The notes under the pieces: model-generated | What the model was told of the DNA's origin: nothing | Seen by the model: the letters and a program-made list of their open reading frames with translations, nothing else | Database searches by the model: none | NCBI GenBank assembly: GCA_030674155.1 | Contig: CM060328.1 | Location: 31,291,893-31,332,918, forward strand | Length of the DNA: 41,026 bases | Reading direction: 5' to 3' | Source of the DNA: Stramonita haemastoma | Lineage: Eukaryota; Mollusca; Gastropoda; Neogastropoda; Muricidae | Position numbers and translations under genes: made by a program | Part shown: positions 1 to 18,980 of the stretch, piece after piece | Position numbering within the stretch: position 1 is the first letter of the stretch | Layout: every line of letters begins with the position of its first letter

Positions 1-50
1 CTGGATGCTTTCTAGACAGGCGCGTTACCTCTAGACCACCGAACCACCCA
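1..50 (-). repeat. tRNA-like SINE head, cut by window edge
   Basis: Read on the minus strand, this contains GGTGGTCTAGAGGTAACGCG, which resembles the 5' half of a tRNA with an A-box-like TGGTCTAGAGG. The rest of the element lies outside the window, so family membership is uncertain. Confidence 0.4.
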
Positions 51-80
51 GATAGGGATGCTGTTTGTACTGACAAGAAC

Positions 81-134
81 CCCCCCCCCCCCCCCTGCCA
101 CCCCCACAAAAAGAAAGGAGGGGGGGGGGGGGGA
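81..134. repeat. Poly-C and poly-G tracts
   Basis: A C run from about 81 and a G run from about 119 lie either side of a short A-rich stretch. Such homopolymers are prone to sequencing length error. Just upstream, at 55-76, is a variant of the GATGCTATTTATACTGACA motif that recurs at 391, 1540, 12745 and 13097. Confidence 0.7.
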
Positions 135-360
135 GAACGTGTCTCGGAATGCTAAAGAAGCCATTCAACACTTTGAGGTGTGTGGACCCCTCAGAAGCAG
201 AGAGATAGTGGACTGGTCAGACTGCCAATGTGTCGGGTCTTCAGGTCACTGACCTCTGGAGCTGATCGTCTGCTGCTGATGACCTGAGGTTTCCTGTTAC
301 AGCAAAAAGGTTTAAGCTTTCCTACCCTTCTCTCCTCTTGTGCAGCAGTCATTGGAGTTC

Positions 361-543
361 TCTGTCTCTGTCTGTCTGGCACAGTGAAGGTAGGGATGCT
401 ATTTATACTGAAAGCCCCCCCCCCCCTCCCCTCCCCGGCACGCCACACGGGGGTAGACATTATATTATCCTCCGTCTACCCGTTAAATTGTTGGTCTGTC
501 TGTATACGTTTTCCATCTGTCCTATTATGCAGACATTCTATCA
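361..543 (+). repeat. Left arm of a long inverted repeat
   Basis: This stretch recurs as a near-exact reverse complement at 1356-1597. Shared landmarks include GGCACAGTGAAGGTAGGGAT, a poly-C run, GGCACGCCACACGGGGGTAG and TATACGTTTTCCATCTGTCC. The spacer is about 810 bp and holds a GA microsatellite and a SINE-like tail. Confidence 0.85.
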
Positions 544-900
544 GTCTCTGTTAGCCTGTCTGTATGTCTGCATTTACGAGTGTCCCATCCGCCCTCTTAT
601 GCACTCATTGCATTAGTCTGTTTTTTGTTTGTTAGTCTGTCTGTCTATGTCACTCTGTAACATTCAGCTTTTCATTTAGCAGGTAATGCATGTCCAAATC
701 TCAGTCTATCTAGCCCACTCTGTGTCTGTCATACGTCTGTCTGTTTCTCTGTTTGTCTGTCTCTCCACATTAGACAGATGGTCAGCAGTTCTGCATGTAG
801 GGGTTTAAAGATAGGATGAATTTTATTTTGCACAGTATGTGTTGAATACTCATGTAGAAGCTTGTGTTGTAAATGTAGATCAGTACTGAGACAAGGGAAA
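544..900. other. Non-genic stretch, no gene seen
   Basis: Interspersed TCTG tetramers and T-rich sequence. I see no open frame with splice signals and no recognisable repeat family. Confidence 0.5.
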
Positions 901-902
901 GA

Positions 903-919
903 GAGAGAGGGGGGGGGGT

Positions 920-978
<59 letters not shown>

Positions 979-983
979 GAGAG

Positions 984-1017
<34 letters not shown>
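903..1017. repeat. (GA)n microsatellite
   Basis: An almost pure GA repeat with a few interruptions, giving a polypurine plus strand. It directly abuts a (TGAA)n tract. Confidence 0.95.
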
Positions 1018-1018
<1 letters not shown>

Positions 1019-1020
<2 letters not shown>

Positions 1021-1140
1021 GAATGAATGAATGAATGAATGAATAATCTTTATTTTTCAAGGGTAACAGAGTAAGTATTACATACTTTTTTTCATCCGGC
1101 CCTTGTCCTGATCAGGGAATAAAGCTAACAAACCCCCTCC
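1019..1140 (-). repeat. Divergent SINE 3' tail with (TGAA)n
   Basis: The order is (TGAA)n, then CTTTATTTTTCAAGGGTAAC, then TTTTTTTCATCCGGCCC. This parallels the reverse complement of the SINE-A 3' end (CTTTTATTCGAGGATAAT, then poly-T, then CATCCAGTCCC). It is probably the tail of a related minus-strand SINE. Confidence 0.45.
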
Positions 1141-1355
1141 CTACCTCTACATACCAGCATCACCAGCAGAAGCAGTTCAACCGATATTTTAAAAGAAGAA
1201 AACAGAATACATTCAACAAAACGCGTCATCCTAACTGGATACACTGATAATTATTTAAACAAAAAATAACATAACAAAAAAAATATTAAAAAATAGCAAA
1301 TATTTTGGACCATGAAATATTTGCTATTTTTAAATATTTTTTTAAGATGATAGAA

Positions 1356-1381
1356 TGATAGAATGTCTGCATAATAGGACA

Positions 1382-1415
<34 letters not shown>

Positions 1416-1577
1416 GTCTCTGTCTCTGTCATAATAGGACAGATGGAAAACGTATACAGACAGACCAACAATTTAACGGGTAGACAGAGGATAATATAAT
1501 GTCTACCCCCGTGTGGGGTGCCGGGGAGGGGGGAGGGGGGGGCTTTCAGTATAAATAGCATCCCTACCTTCACTGTG

Positions 1578-1597
<20 letters not shown>
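1356..1597 (-). repeat. Right arm of the long inverted repeat
   Basis: Reverse complement of 361-543. About 55 bp of (ACAG)n/(AGAGAC)n sequence (1378-1437) is inserted in this arm, and CATAATAGGACAG is present on both sides of the insertion. Confidence 0.85.
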
Positions 1598-2293
<696 letters not shown>

Positions 2294-2581
2294 AGAGAGC
2301 AAAATCCCTTCCACTTGTCAGACATCAAAAACAAAACACCTTGAAAATAAACTGCCCCTTTTCATCTTTATTTCATACTGCTTAACACACCAACCATCCA
2401 ATATTGCACCCACTGTTAAAAAAAAAAAAAAAAAAAAAGAAGAAGAAAAAAAGAAACAACCCCCCAAAAAACAAACCATGCACTCTTCCCATGTTTTATG
2501 TGCAACTTGAAACTATCCTATAGCAATTGCTGTGTACATTGCTGTGTACACGTGAGCAAAGACCCCTTCAAATTTGAACAT

Positions 2582-2643
2582 GTGAATAAGATCAAATAAA
2601 GCAAAGCAAAGCAAACACAGGTAAACCTATTGCATTGATTCAC
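2582..2643 (+). repeat. Direct repeat, copy 1, upstream of the terminal exon
   Basis: Contains ATCAAATAAAGCAAAGCAAA and then ACCTATTGCATTGATT. It is closely repeated at 2816-2876, so the two copies bracket the candidate terminal exon at an offset of about 234 bp. Confidence 0.8.
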
Positions 2644-2681
2644 TGATTGTCTTTTTCTTCTTTCCTCATTCTTTTTCTCAG

Positions 2682-2799
2682 CGACCTGAGGAAGAAAGTG
2701 TGGCCGATGGAGATAACCCTACACACCAAGCTGTATGGCCCACGAGAGGAGCTGGAAAGGACATGCCATTATTTTTCCCAGACACATCTGACAGTGTAA
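2682..2799 (+). CDS. Terminal coding exon of an unidentified gene
   Basis: A strong acceptor (long pyrimidine run ending TTTTTCTCAG at 2681) is followed by one leading base, 38 sense codons and TAA at 2797-2799. The encoded C-terminus starts DLRKKVWPMEI and ends CHYFSQTHLTV, is rich in charged residues and has no low-complexity bias, unlike nearly everything around it. Two AATAAA-type signals follow within 40 bp (near 2817 and 2828), as expected at an mRNA 3' end. Upstream exons would lie before 2640 or outside the window, and I cannot identify any. The gene would be tail-to-tail with GALK2. I do not recognise the protein. The alternative is a chance open frame behind a pyrimidine-rich stretch. 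Confidence 0.5.
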
Positions 2800-2815
2800 A
2801 GCAAACGAGAGAAGA

Positions 2816-2876
2816 AGAATAAAATCAAATAAAGCAAAACAAAGCAAACACACATAAACCTCTTGCATTGATTTAT
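2816..2876 (+). repeat. Direct repeat, copy 2, with polyadenylation-like signals
   Basis: Near-copy of 2582-2643 (AATAAAATCAAATAAAGC, later CCTCTTGCATTGATTT). It immediately follows the stop codon of the terminal exon and contains AATAAA-type hexamers, so it may act as the 3' UTR and polyadenylation region of that gene. Confidence 0.65.
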
Positions 2877-2929
2877 TCATTTCTTGATATAAGATAGCTG
2901 ATCAAGAGCACAGAAAAAAACATAGCAAC

Positions 2930-3125
2930 AAAACAACAACAACAGCAGCAACCGCAACAACAGCAGAAGCAACAACAATGGCAAAAGCAACAACAACAGT
3001 AACTTCAACAACAACAACACAAAATCCAACAATAATAGCTACAATAACAATGGCCAAAAAAAAAATGACAGCAATAGCAGCAGCAACAGCAACAACAACA
3101 CCAATAGCAAAATGTACAGCAACAA
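2930..3125. repeat. Imperfect CAA/CAG-type trinucleotide region
   Basis: Imperfect CAA, CAG, CAT and AAT triplets over about 195 bp. The open frame on the complementary strand encodes only Val/Ala-rich repeat sequence and is not a gene. Confidence 0.8.
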
Positions 3126-3317
3126 AAGTCATCGGTAAAATATAGTATACATAAGTCAATTACCATGTATTTATGAGTAGTATATCATAATCTTATTTGA
3201 TTTCACTTGCTCCCCCCCCCCCCTCTTCCACTGGTTTTCTTCTATGCTAATCTAATTCCACCTGGTTGCAAAAATTTCAGTGGTGCCCCAAATGGATATT
3301 ATGAAGGTGATTTACTT

Positions 3318-3387
<70 letters not shown>

Positions 3388-3455
3388 ATGTGTGCATGCG
3401 TGCGTACATGTGTGTGCGTGCGTGTACGTGTATAAGTGTGTGTGTGGTGTGCTAG
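3318..3455. repeat. (TG)n microsatellite with CATG/CGTG interruptions
   Basis: Pure TG at 3321-3355, then TG with GCGTG and GCATG interruptions to about 3450. Confidence 0.95.
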
Positions 3456-3950
3456 AGGTACAAAGCTTGCTGAGAGTCTGGAAGCAATTATAGCTGCTGG
3501 TATGTACTTAGAAGGAGGAAAAGGCCAGCGACCATGTGTGCCTGACCTGATTTTGTGATGGAATGCGAAATCTAGAGGCAGTTTGTGTTCAGAAAATCCT
3601 AATGCAAGAGGGTTAAGGTATATCAATGTGCCACAAAAACAGTACAGATATCATACATGATAATGTATGAGAATGGCTATTCTAATATCACTCAAAGGCC
3701 TGTAGTGTGACAATTCAGCACCCTATATAAAAGCTCAACAGTCTTATTTTGAGCCATACAGAGTCTATCTAGTGCTCCATTTTGAACACTTGCAACAACC
3801 ACCCCCAACCTCTTTTTCACATGATAGCTCTGACTTTCAGTCACACATGTACAGGTATCAGTCTACATCAAAATTTATTTTACCATCAATTTTCTAATTT
3901 CTTTTTTCATTCTCAGCTAGAGCTCTGAGCTTCAATTCACAAGTAGTGAG

Positions 3951-4171
3951 TTGGATGAGACAATAAACCAAGGCCCTGTGTGTGAACGCACGCCAAACAT
4001 CTTGCGCACACGTTAAATCCTGTTCTGCTTTTCTTAAGAGTAGGCCATCGTGTGCCGGTGGGAACAGATGACATTTGCAAAAACTGCATACACACAGGGA
4101 CTGGATGTTAAAAAAAAGCACAAGAGTGCTTATCCTATTATCCTTGATATAAAAGAATTAAAAAAAAAAAA
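3951..4171 (+). repeat. SINE-A, 5'-truncated copy
   Basis: Carries the SINE-A body and tail: ATAAACCAAGGCCC, GTTAAATCCTGTTCTGCTTT, GTGTGCCGGTGGGAACAGAT, GCATACACACAGGGACTGGA, then TCCTTGATATAAAAGAAT and poly-A. The tRNA head is missing. Confidence 0.9.
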
Positions 4172-4199
4172 AATTCTTTTTTGTTTTGTATCTCAGCTA

Positions 4200-4295
4200 A
4201 TGCTTTGAGGATTACCAATGGTGAGATTTTTGCATATGCAACCAGTTTTGCCCACCATAAAGGTAACTGATTTTCAACTTTTGGGGATGTATCAC
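4200..4295 (-). repeat. Diverged tail of the tRNA-Ser-like SINE family
   Basis: On the minus strand this contains a TATGGTGGGCAAAACTGGTT-type stretch and TGCAAAAATCTCACCAT. It matches the 3' part of the element at 12100-12560 in reverse orientation. Confidence 0.5.
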
Positions 4296-4667
4296 AAAAA
4301 TAATGATGTAATGATCGATCACCTTCGGCTTGTGAACAATAATGATTTGCATTGTTACGCATTGCCTGATTTGAGTGTGATACACATCAATGTGGAGTTG
4401 AGCAGTGCAGTGCATTATAATGTGGTGAAGCGCAATGTGGTGATGTGAAGTTAAGTACAGTGCAATATACAGCAAATAAAGTATATTTGGGGGATTACTC
4501 TATAATTCAGAGACCGATTTTCCATACCATCAACAGCTTACTGTCAATATTAAGTACAGTTGATAGCAGTGTAATCATTTTACACCAAATTATGTTGGGG
4601 TTTTTATGGCAAGGAATGCATCAAGATTGTAACAATGATATATCATTATATATACAAAAGAAAAAGA

Positions 4668-4799
4668 ATTTGAAGAAGAAGAAGAAGAAGAAGAATTTGA
4701 AGAAGAAAAACAAGAAGAAGAAGATAAAGAAGAAGAATGCAAAGAAGAATAAGAATGCAAAGAAGAAGAATGCAAAGAAGAAGGAGAAAAAGAAGAAAA
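4668..4799. repeat. (AAG)n purine tract
   Basis: Imperfect AAG/AAC/AAT triplets on the plus strand. The lysine-rich open frame across it (4445-5011) is a product of the repeat. Confidence 0.9.
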
Positions 4800-5270
4800 A
4801 ATTATGCTTTTTTTTCTTAAAGCTGTCAACATTTCCTTGCGATTATCTTTCAATACAATCTGTAACATTTTACAATAGCAGACAAGAAAATGAAAACACA
4901 GTGAAAAAAAAAATCCCAACAACAACGCACGCATGCATGCACTCACACAAAGAAAAGACATACAAACTGATTTTCTACAAAAAATGGTACTTTCTTATCA
5001 ACAAAATATGACCAAAAAAATCCACACACACACACACAAAAATCTCACACTTTTGTGTTGCCATCAAATGAATTAAGATTAAGTAAGGCAGTCCAAATCA
5101 AATCAATGTTCATCAAAACAAAACAAAATCAAATTAAAAAATTACTGTTCATCATTTAAGGCACTATGGCACAAACTGTAGTTTCATTCTCGTACATCAG
5201 TCTTTAGTAGAAATCTTAAAACGCCAACAAACAAACAAACAAAAGAGACCTGTGATGACTAGGGGTCATG
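4800..5270. other. AT-rich stretch, no gene seen
   Basis: AT-rich sequence with short (ACAA)n and (CA)n runs. No splice-flanked open frame and no recognisable element. Confidence 0.5.
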
Positions 5271-5282
5271 TCTTCTTTTATA

Positions 5283-5550
5283 AAGGTGTCCTATAACCTA
5301 TGTGGTCGTAGGGGGGCAAGGTGCCAGAGACCTCAGCTTCTCTAGGGGCCAGCATGTTGAGGGTGGCGCCCATCTTCTCTCCCTTGCTGCTTTACCTTCC
5401 CTGACCCTGAAGAGGGCAGGTACCCATTTACAGCTGGGTGAACTGTACTGAAGCTAAGGCATGCAAATGGTCACCCATCCAATTGGTAACCAGGCTTGAC
5501 GCTGCTTAACTTGACTGGGGGAAAGCAAGTGCTCTGAGCACTGAGCTATC
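5283..5550 (-). repeat. SINE-C copy, minus strand
   Basis: Reverse complement of the element at 25752-26040. Shared blocks include the GTGACCATTTGCATGCC region, AGTTCACCCAGCTGTAAATG, GGTACCTGCCCTCTTCAGGG, GGGCGCCACCCTCAACATGC and GAAGCTGAGGTCTCTGGCAC. The head end reads GGGATAGCTCAGTGCTCAGA, which resembles a tRNA A-box. Confidence 0.85.
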
Positions 5551-5560
5551 CCTTCTTTTA

Positions 5561-5795
5561 TACATTCTTTTATTCTGAGGAGCATGGAATAAGCACTCAG
5601 GTGCTTTTTTTGGTCTTTTTCTTTACCTCCAGTCCATGTGTGTATAGCAGTTTTGTAAATATGGTCAATCCATCAAAACCATCACAAAATGGCCTACTCT
5701 TTCTAAAGGAGAAACAGGTTTTAATGCTGACTCAAGATGTTCTACGTGTGCTCACACATGAAGCCTCTGTTCATAGTCCCATCTGAACATAGAAC
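5561..5795 (-). repeat. SINE-A, diverged copy, minus strand
   Basis: Contains, in reverse orientation, the SINE-A tail (CTTTTATTCTGAGGAGCATG, GGAATAAGCACTCAGGTGCT) and body (CCAGTCCATGTGTGTATAGC, AAAATGGCCTACTCTTTC). The tRNA head is absent. Confidence 0.75.
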
Positions 5796-5930
5796 TTATG
5801 AGAAGAGATGGGCTTTAGTGCCAACTGTCGAGCAATACAAGTACAATGACAGATAGGCCAGTGACTGACATGCTTTACAGTATTCCATAGACATTATATC
5901 AGTCTACATAACACTGATTTGTGGCCTGGC

Positions 5931-6094
5931 CTTTTACACTGACTTGAAGATGAGACTTTTACATTAACATGTAGACCAGCCTTTTACACTGACTTGAAGA
6001 TGAGACTTTTACATTAACATGTAGACCAGCCTTTTACACTGACTTGAAGATGAGACTTTTACATTAACATGTAGACCAGCCTTTTACACTGACT
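5931..6094 (+). repeat. 50-bp tandem satellite, 3.3 copies
   Basis: CTTTTACACT recurs at 5931, 5981, 6031 and 6081, an exact 50-bp period. Each full unit also contains GACTTGAAGATGAGAC and ACATTAACATGTAGACCAGC, and the units are almost identical, so the expansion is recent. Confidence 0.95.
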
Positions 6095-6274
6095 TTTCAG
6101 TAATGAAATAGATAACAACTGGCATAATCTAACTGAGACGAGCAAAAAAAATCATAAAAGCAAAGCTACCCATTTTTTTCCTCAAAAGCAACAGAATCTC
6201 TGAATCTTTGGTCCCACATTTTTCATTGTACCCTGATTATTCCCAACAACGTAAATATTAAAAGCACACACAAT

Positions 6275-6708
6275 ATGACACTCCATCACGAAATGAGGTG
6301 CAATGCACCTGACCCATTTTTCTGCTAGGAGCAATTTTAGACAGGTGGGGGTCAGGTTGTTGATTACAGGGATATTTTAAAGATTTTAATTGATTATGGA
6401 TCTATAAAATTTATTTTACCACGTACTGAAGTATCAAGACATAATTGTGGGGTTTTTTTTGCTTTAAAACATGCTTTTAAAACAACGAACTATAATGATA
6501 CAAAACTCGTCCAATTCTCATTCTATCAAACCCTGCAGCCTGTCATTTCAATTTGTAATAGCTTTTCATAGAATTGTCTGAATGTCAATCAGGTTTTTTT
6601 GGTATTGGATAACCTTGTTATTGCAGATCAATAACAGGTTAACAACAAAAAAATTGACCTCTAGTGTCAAAATGTGCCTATGCGACTCATTATGGTGTGG
6701 AGCATCAC
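6275..6708 (+). mobile_element. MITE-like element with terminal inverted repeats
   Basis: The left end (GACACTCCATCACGAAATGA) pairs with the reverse complement of the right end (GATGCTCCACACCATAATGA), giving about 40-bp imperfect TIRs on a 435-bp AT-rich body without coding capacity. A second copy runs in opposite orientation at 8922-9485. I cannot define a target-site duplication, and the superfamily is unknown. Confidence 0.65.
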
Positions 6709-6970
6709 ATATGCCCATCAACAAAACAAAACAAGCAGCAAAAATGCATATGCATATACATAACTTTTCTGTATACATTATCAAAATAATCCAATCGGGA
6801 TATCCACACACCAAAAAATGATACAAAACGACAATATCACGTAACCCTCATAAACTCAACCCAAAGCTGTTGGGAATCAGTTGTTACCCTCATAAACAAA
6901 ACAAAACAAAAAACAAACAAACCGCTGAACAGGGAAAAAAACAAAAAACAACGCCCAAACAGCCCATCCA

Positions 6971-15233
<8,263 letters not shown>

Positions 15234-15427
15234 TTTGAGCGTCATGTGACTTAGCTACACTTCAACCTATGCCGGCTGCCATTGGCTGAAAGTCGCCATC
15301 TTTGTTCTGAAAGGTTGTCTGCTACACGAAGGGAGATAAATCCGAGATCGTTGCATGCACACAGCTAGACTACCGACCTACAAGCTACTTTCGCCTTTAC
15401 TAGCTATTTTGAAAAGTATTTAAAAGG
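15234..15427. promoter_or_regulatory. Bidirectional promoter, GALK2 and a divergent gene
   Basis: The 194 bp between two divergent start codons is free of the simple repeats that fill the rest of the window. On the minus strand it contains GTCACATGAC (15241-15250, an M-box/E-box type site 8 bp before the GALK2 ATG), an inverted CCAAT box (plus GCCATTGGCTG, around 15279-15289) and AAAGATGGCGAC (plus GTCGCCATCTTT, around 15293-15304), which resembles a YY1 site. I see no clear TATA box. Site names are inferred from consensus similarity only. Confidence 0.6.
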
Positions 15428-15452
15428 ATGGATCGTCGCAATCAGTATGCAG
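15428..15452 (+). CDS. First coding exon of an unidentified divergent gene
   Basis: ATGGATCGTCGCAATCAGTA begins an exon encoding MDRRNQYA plus one base, ending at a perfect AG|GTGAGT donor. The position, 194 bp from the GALK2 start in a repeat-poor stretch, supports a real first exon. In vertebrates the head-to-head neighbour of GALK2 is COPS2, but MDRRNQYA does not resemble the COPS2 N-terminus (MSDMEDDF). The intron is large, at least 24 kb if the exon at 39691-39773 is the next one. The evidence is a start codon and a donor only. Confidence 0.5.
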
Positions 15453-15564
15453 GTGAGTGCATTCTTATAACATGACACTGTTCGCACCCACGAAAAAGAC
15501 TGTACCAACGAACAGGCACGCATCGTGCACATGCACTGTACTGTAGCAGTGCATGTGGTAGGTA

Positions 15565-15976
<412 letters not shown>

Positions 15977-17130
15977 CATTCCATCTTCGATGTTGTTGCA
16001 TTGTTCTTCTATCCACGCTTCTTTGGCTTCTCTCATCTTTTTCCTCACTTCTCTGTGGCTATCCATGTACTTGTTGTTGGCTTCTTGACTTGTGAACTTT
16101 TGCTTCTTAAGTTCTCTTCTTTTGTCGCAGAGGTCAAGAACCTCATTTGTCACCCAGGGTTGTTTCTTTGTTCTGCTTCTGCCTAATGTTTCTTCTGCTG
16201 CTGTCGTTAGCACTTCTTTGATGTTGTTGGCTAGTGTGTTCACATCATTGTCAATGGCTGTGAGTGCGGCGAACTTTCCTCCAATGTTGGCTTGGAAGAT
16301 CCCTTTGCAACCTCAGATTTGCAGATGACATTGACCTCATGGGCAGCAGCAAACAAGAACTGCAAATCCTCACAGACAGTCTAACAGATCGAGCGAGCGC
16401 ATACGGCATGGAGGTCAGTACAGAGAAATCGAAGATCATGGTCAAAAGCGCGAGTAATGACAGCACGGAAATAAAGATGAATGGAGAAATATTGGAAGAG
16501 GTGAGCCAATTCAAATACTTAGGCTCCATCCTAACAAAAGATGGCACATCAAACAATGAGGTGAAAGCTCGCATTGCAACAGCAACATCTGCTCTAGTCA
16601 GACTCCAGAGGATCATCAGAAGCAACATCAGCTTCTGCACCAAATACCACCTCTACAAATCCCTCGTGATATCTATCCTCCTATATGGCTGTGAATCATG
16701 GACTCTGACAGCAGAGTTAGAGAGAAGAATCCAAGCATTCGAGAACAAGTGCCACAGAAGACTCCTCAAAATATCATACAAAGAACACAAGACCAATGAC
16801 TATGTGAAAGAAGAAATCAAAAAGCGTGTGGGCCCCCAACAGCCTTTGCTCTCCACCATAAAGAGGAGAAAGCTGATGTGGTTTGGTCACACCACAAGAC
16901 ACAACACCCTAGCAAAATCCATCTTGCAAGGAACAGTCGAGGGCAAGAGAAGAAGAGGCCGCCAAAGGAAATCATGGGTTGACAACATCAAAGACTGGAC
17001 TGCCCAACCCCTGCAACGCCTCCTACTAGCCACACAGGATCGTGAAGCATGGAAAAAGATCTCCGTTGCGTCTTCTCTCATGTCCCCCCTACGTCCTTTG
17101 GGACATGGGACTGAGTGAGTGAGTGAGTGA
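15977..17130 (+). mobile_element. LINE insertion with inverted 5' segment
   Basis: A 1154-bp non-LTR retrotransposon fragment flanked by a perfect 12-bp duplication, GTTCCCACCGGC (15965-15976 and 17131-17142). The 3' segment (about 16306-17130) is in plus orientation and ends in (GTGA)n. The 5' segment (15977 to about 16305) is inverted and on the minus strand encodes the endonuclease-to-RT linker (GGKFAAL, KKQPWVTNEVLDLCDKR, EAWIEEQCNNIEDGM). The RT N-terminal half between the two segments is missing. This is the expected product of twin priming. The clade is unresolved: the C-terminal GH..R / GR.RK.W.DNI..W layout fits I/Nimb- or RTE-like elements. Confidence 0.88.
16306..17118 (+). pseudogene. 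Reverse transcriptase C-terminal fragment (LINE ORF2)
   Basis: An open frame of about 270 codons. It begins at the RT catalytic block (LRFADDIDLMG, with the two Asp of the YxDD-type motif as FADD), then QFKYLGSILTKDGTSNNEV, VISILLYGCESWTLT, CHRRLLKISYKEH, and the C-terminal segment WFGHTTRHNTLAKSILQGT ... RRRGRQRKSWVDNIKDWT. It ends TGA just before the GTGA tail. The N-terminal RT palm and fingers and the endonuclease are missing or inverted, so it cannot be active. Confidence 0.9.
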
Positions 17131-17368
17131 GTTCCCACCGGCACACGATGGCCTACTCTTACGAAAAGCGGAACAGGATTTAACGTGTGTGCAAGATGTT
17201 ATGCCTGCGTTCACACACGGGACCTGGGTTTATAGTCTCATCCGAAGGACTTTGGGGGAGAATGGAGTCAGCACTGATATTAACCCCAGGAGAAAAATCT
17301 CGAACGGGAATCGAACCGGGTTGTCAAATTGCGAGGGCAATGTTCTGACCACTAGGCTATCCCGTCAG
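17131..17368 (-). repeat. SINE-A 5' part, split copy
   Basis: Continues the interrupted SINE from the duplicated GTTCCCACCGGC to the tRNA head (reverse complement GACGGGATAGCCTAGTGGTC with B-box GGTTCGATTCCCGTT). Together with 15845-15976 it makes one full-length minus-strand element. Confidence 0.92.
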
Positions 17369-17723
17369 AAAGTCTCGTCGTTTTGAGAACTTTACTTTGC
17401 AATAGGGAGACCTCCTTCAGTCAGTTTCCTGTAAGCGAGCTCACCAAACTAAAAGCATTTCCACCAAAAACCCAACTTGATTCTTTAAGGAAATTCTGAT
17501 GTCACACTGCTGGCAAGTTTTGAACGACAGGTACATAAAAGCGAAATTTCTCCAATAACATTGTGTTTCCTTTTCATTCATTCGCATTACATGGACTCAT
17601 GCACAGCGTGTATTTTTCGCAACAGCTTGGACAGATGCCTGTAGGCCCCTTTCTTTCCCCTTTTTGATTGCTGGAATCGGAAAGGCAAGCCAGCCTCAGA
17701 TCTTTGTCAAACACTGGTCAAAA

Positions 17724-17892
17724 TGGCTGGAGACTGTCAATTTCACTCAAAAGGAAAATTAAGCTTATCAAAGAAGTTGAGGCCAACCTTCACTAGCTGA
17801 AAAAGGCTATAGCAGATGAACAGCAAATTCCACTGGGGACGCTGTCAAATATTCTCAAGAACAGAGAAAAGTATAAGAAACCAGTGGTAAAA
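17724..17892 (+). pseudogene. pogo/Tigger transposase N-terminal HTH remnant
   Basis: ATGGCTGGAGACTGTCAATT starts MAGDCQFHS. After a one-base shift the frame reads KRKIKLIKEVEANLH, a TAG stop, then LKKAIADEQQIPLGTLSNIL and KNREKYKK. This follows the pattern of the CENP-B/psq-type helix-turn-helix of Tigger transposases (K.KL.II.EVE.....IA.E..IP..TLS.ILKN.EK). The stop and frameshift make it a dead copy. The DDE catalytic domain is absent. Confidence 0.75.
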
Positions 17893-18410
17893 ACCAATAC
17901 ATGCATAAAATTTTAACAAGCTGGCCTAAAAAAGTACAGCCTCTTTTATTTTTTGTTGAGCGTAATTATGGCGTTGTCATTTCAGTGTCATTTGTTTCCA
18001 GTAAATGAGGATACATGTATTTACTTGTGTTAGTTATTGTGACTTTATCTTCAAGCAAAGTCATGAATTACGGAATCCTGTTGACAGGTTTTTTAGTTTC
18101 CCTGCCGTTCAGTCGTAGGCTTTCAGTAACAACCAATCAAAACTTATTTCGAGCTTGTTATCTATACCAGTACCAGTCAGGTGTCTGGTAGTAAGTTTTT
18201 TTTCAATATTTTCAAGGGTTCTTTGCAATTTAAAAAAAAGAAGATTTTTATTGCTGTGGTAAGTGACACACCGAGATCTTGAGCGTACAGTCAAGCATTG
18301 ATCACTTTATATTCTCTTTCCGAAAAAAAGTTCCTGCTTTATTTTAGTAATGGTTTTTCGTTTATGATTACAGAGATTGTAAAGGGAGACAGAGAGACAG
18401 AGAGAGACAC
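17893..18410. other. Non-genic stretch after the transposase remnant
   Basis: AT-rich sequence without motifs I can assign. The transposon appears truncated here. Confidence 0.5.
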
Positions 18411-18625
<215 letters not shown>

Positions 18626-18757
18626 TCAAGCTAAGTTTTTTCACGTGTATGTAGGAGAAAAATGCAGAGACAGTGATCCTGGCCCAGATAATTATGCTGA
18701 CAGCAACGAGAGGCATGCAGGGCATTGTCACAGTAAGGACATTTGCAGTGTAGGCCT

Positions 18758-18770
18758 ATAATATATATAT

Positions 18771-18832
<62 letters not shown>
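18758..18832. repeat. (TA)n microsatellite
   Basis: About 70 bp of TA repeat directly preceding another Tigger-like end. Confidence 0.95.
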
Positions 18833-18833
<1 letters not shown>

Positions 18834-18843
18834 TACCACACAC

Positions 18844-18980
18844 TGTGGAACCGCTTATAAGAGAGTCGTTGGGACCCGATTTTAGGTTTTCTTATAAGCG
18901 GGCTTTGTTATAGGCGGGCTGTCTTATATCCGAGCACCTAAACACCATTTTGAATGTGCTTTCTTATAAGCGAGCAAAAG
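18844..18980 (+). mobile_element. Second Tigger-like 5' terminal region
   Basis: ACTGTGGAACCGCTTATAAG, then GGTTTTCTTATAAGCGGGCT, GTCTTATATCCGAGC and CTTTCTTATAAGCGAGC. This is the same motif set as 15565-15750 in the same orientation. No transposase follows. Confidence 0.6.

Noticed and set aside
4445..5011. Lysine-rich open frame of 188 codons
   Set aside because: Its core is an imperfect AAG repeat, and the flanks are AT-rich without homology that I can recognise.
15428..15452. First exon of COPS2, by vertebrate synteny
   Set aside because: MDRRNQYA does not match the acidic COPS2 N-terminus.
16264..16305. Start codon of the RT open frame at 16264
   Set aside because: The first codons lie in the inverted 5' segment, so RT homology begins only at about 16306 and the ATG is fortuitous.
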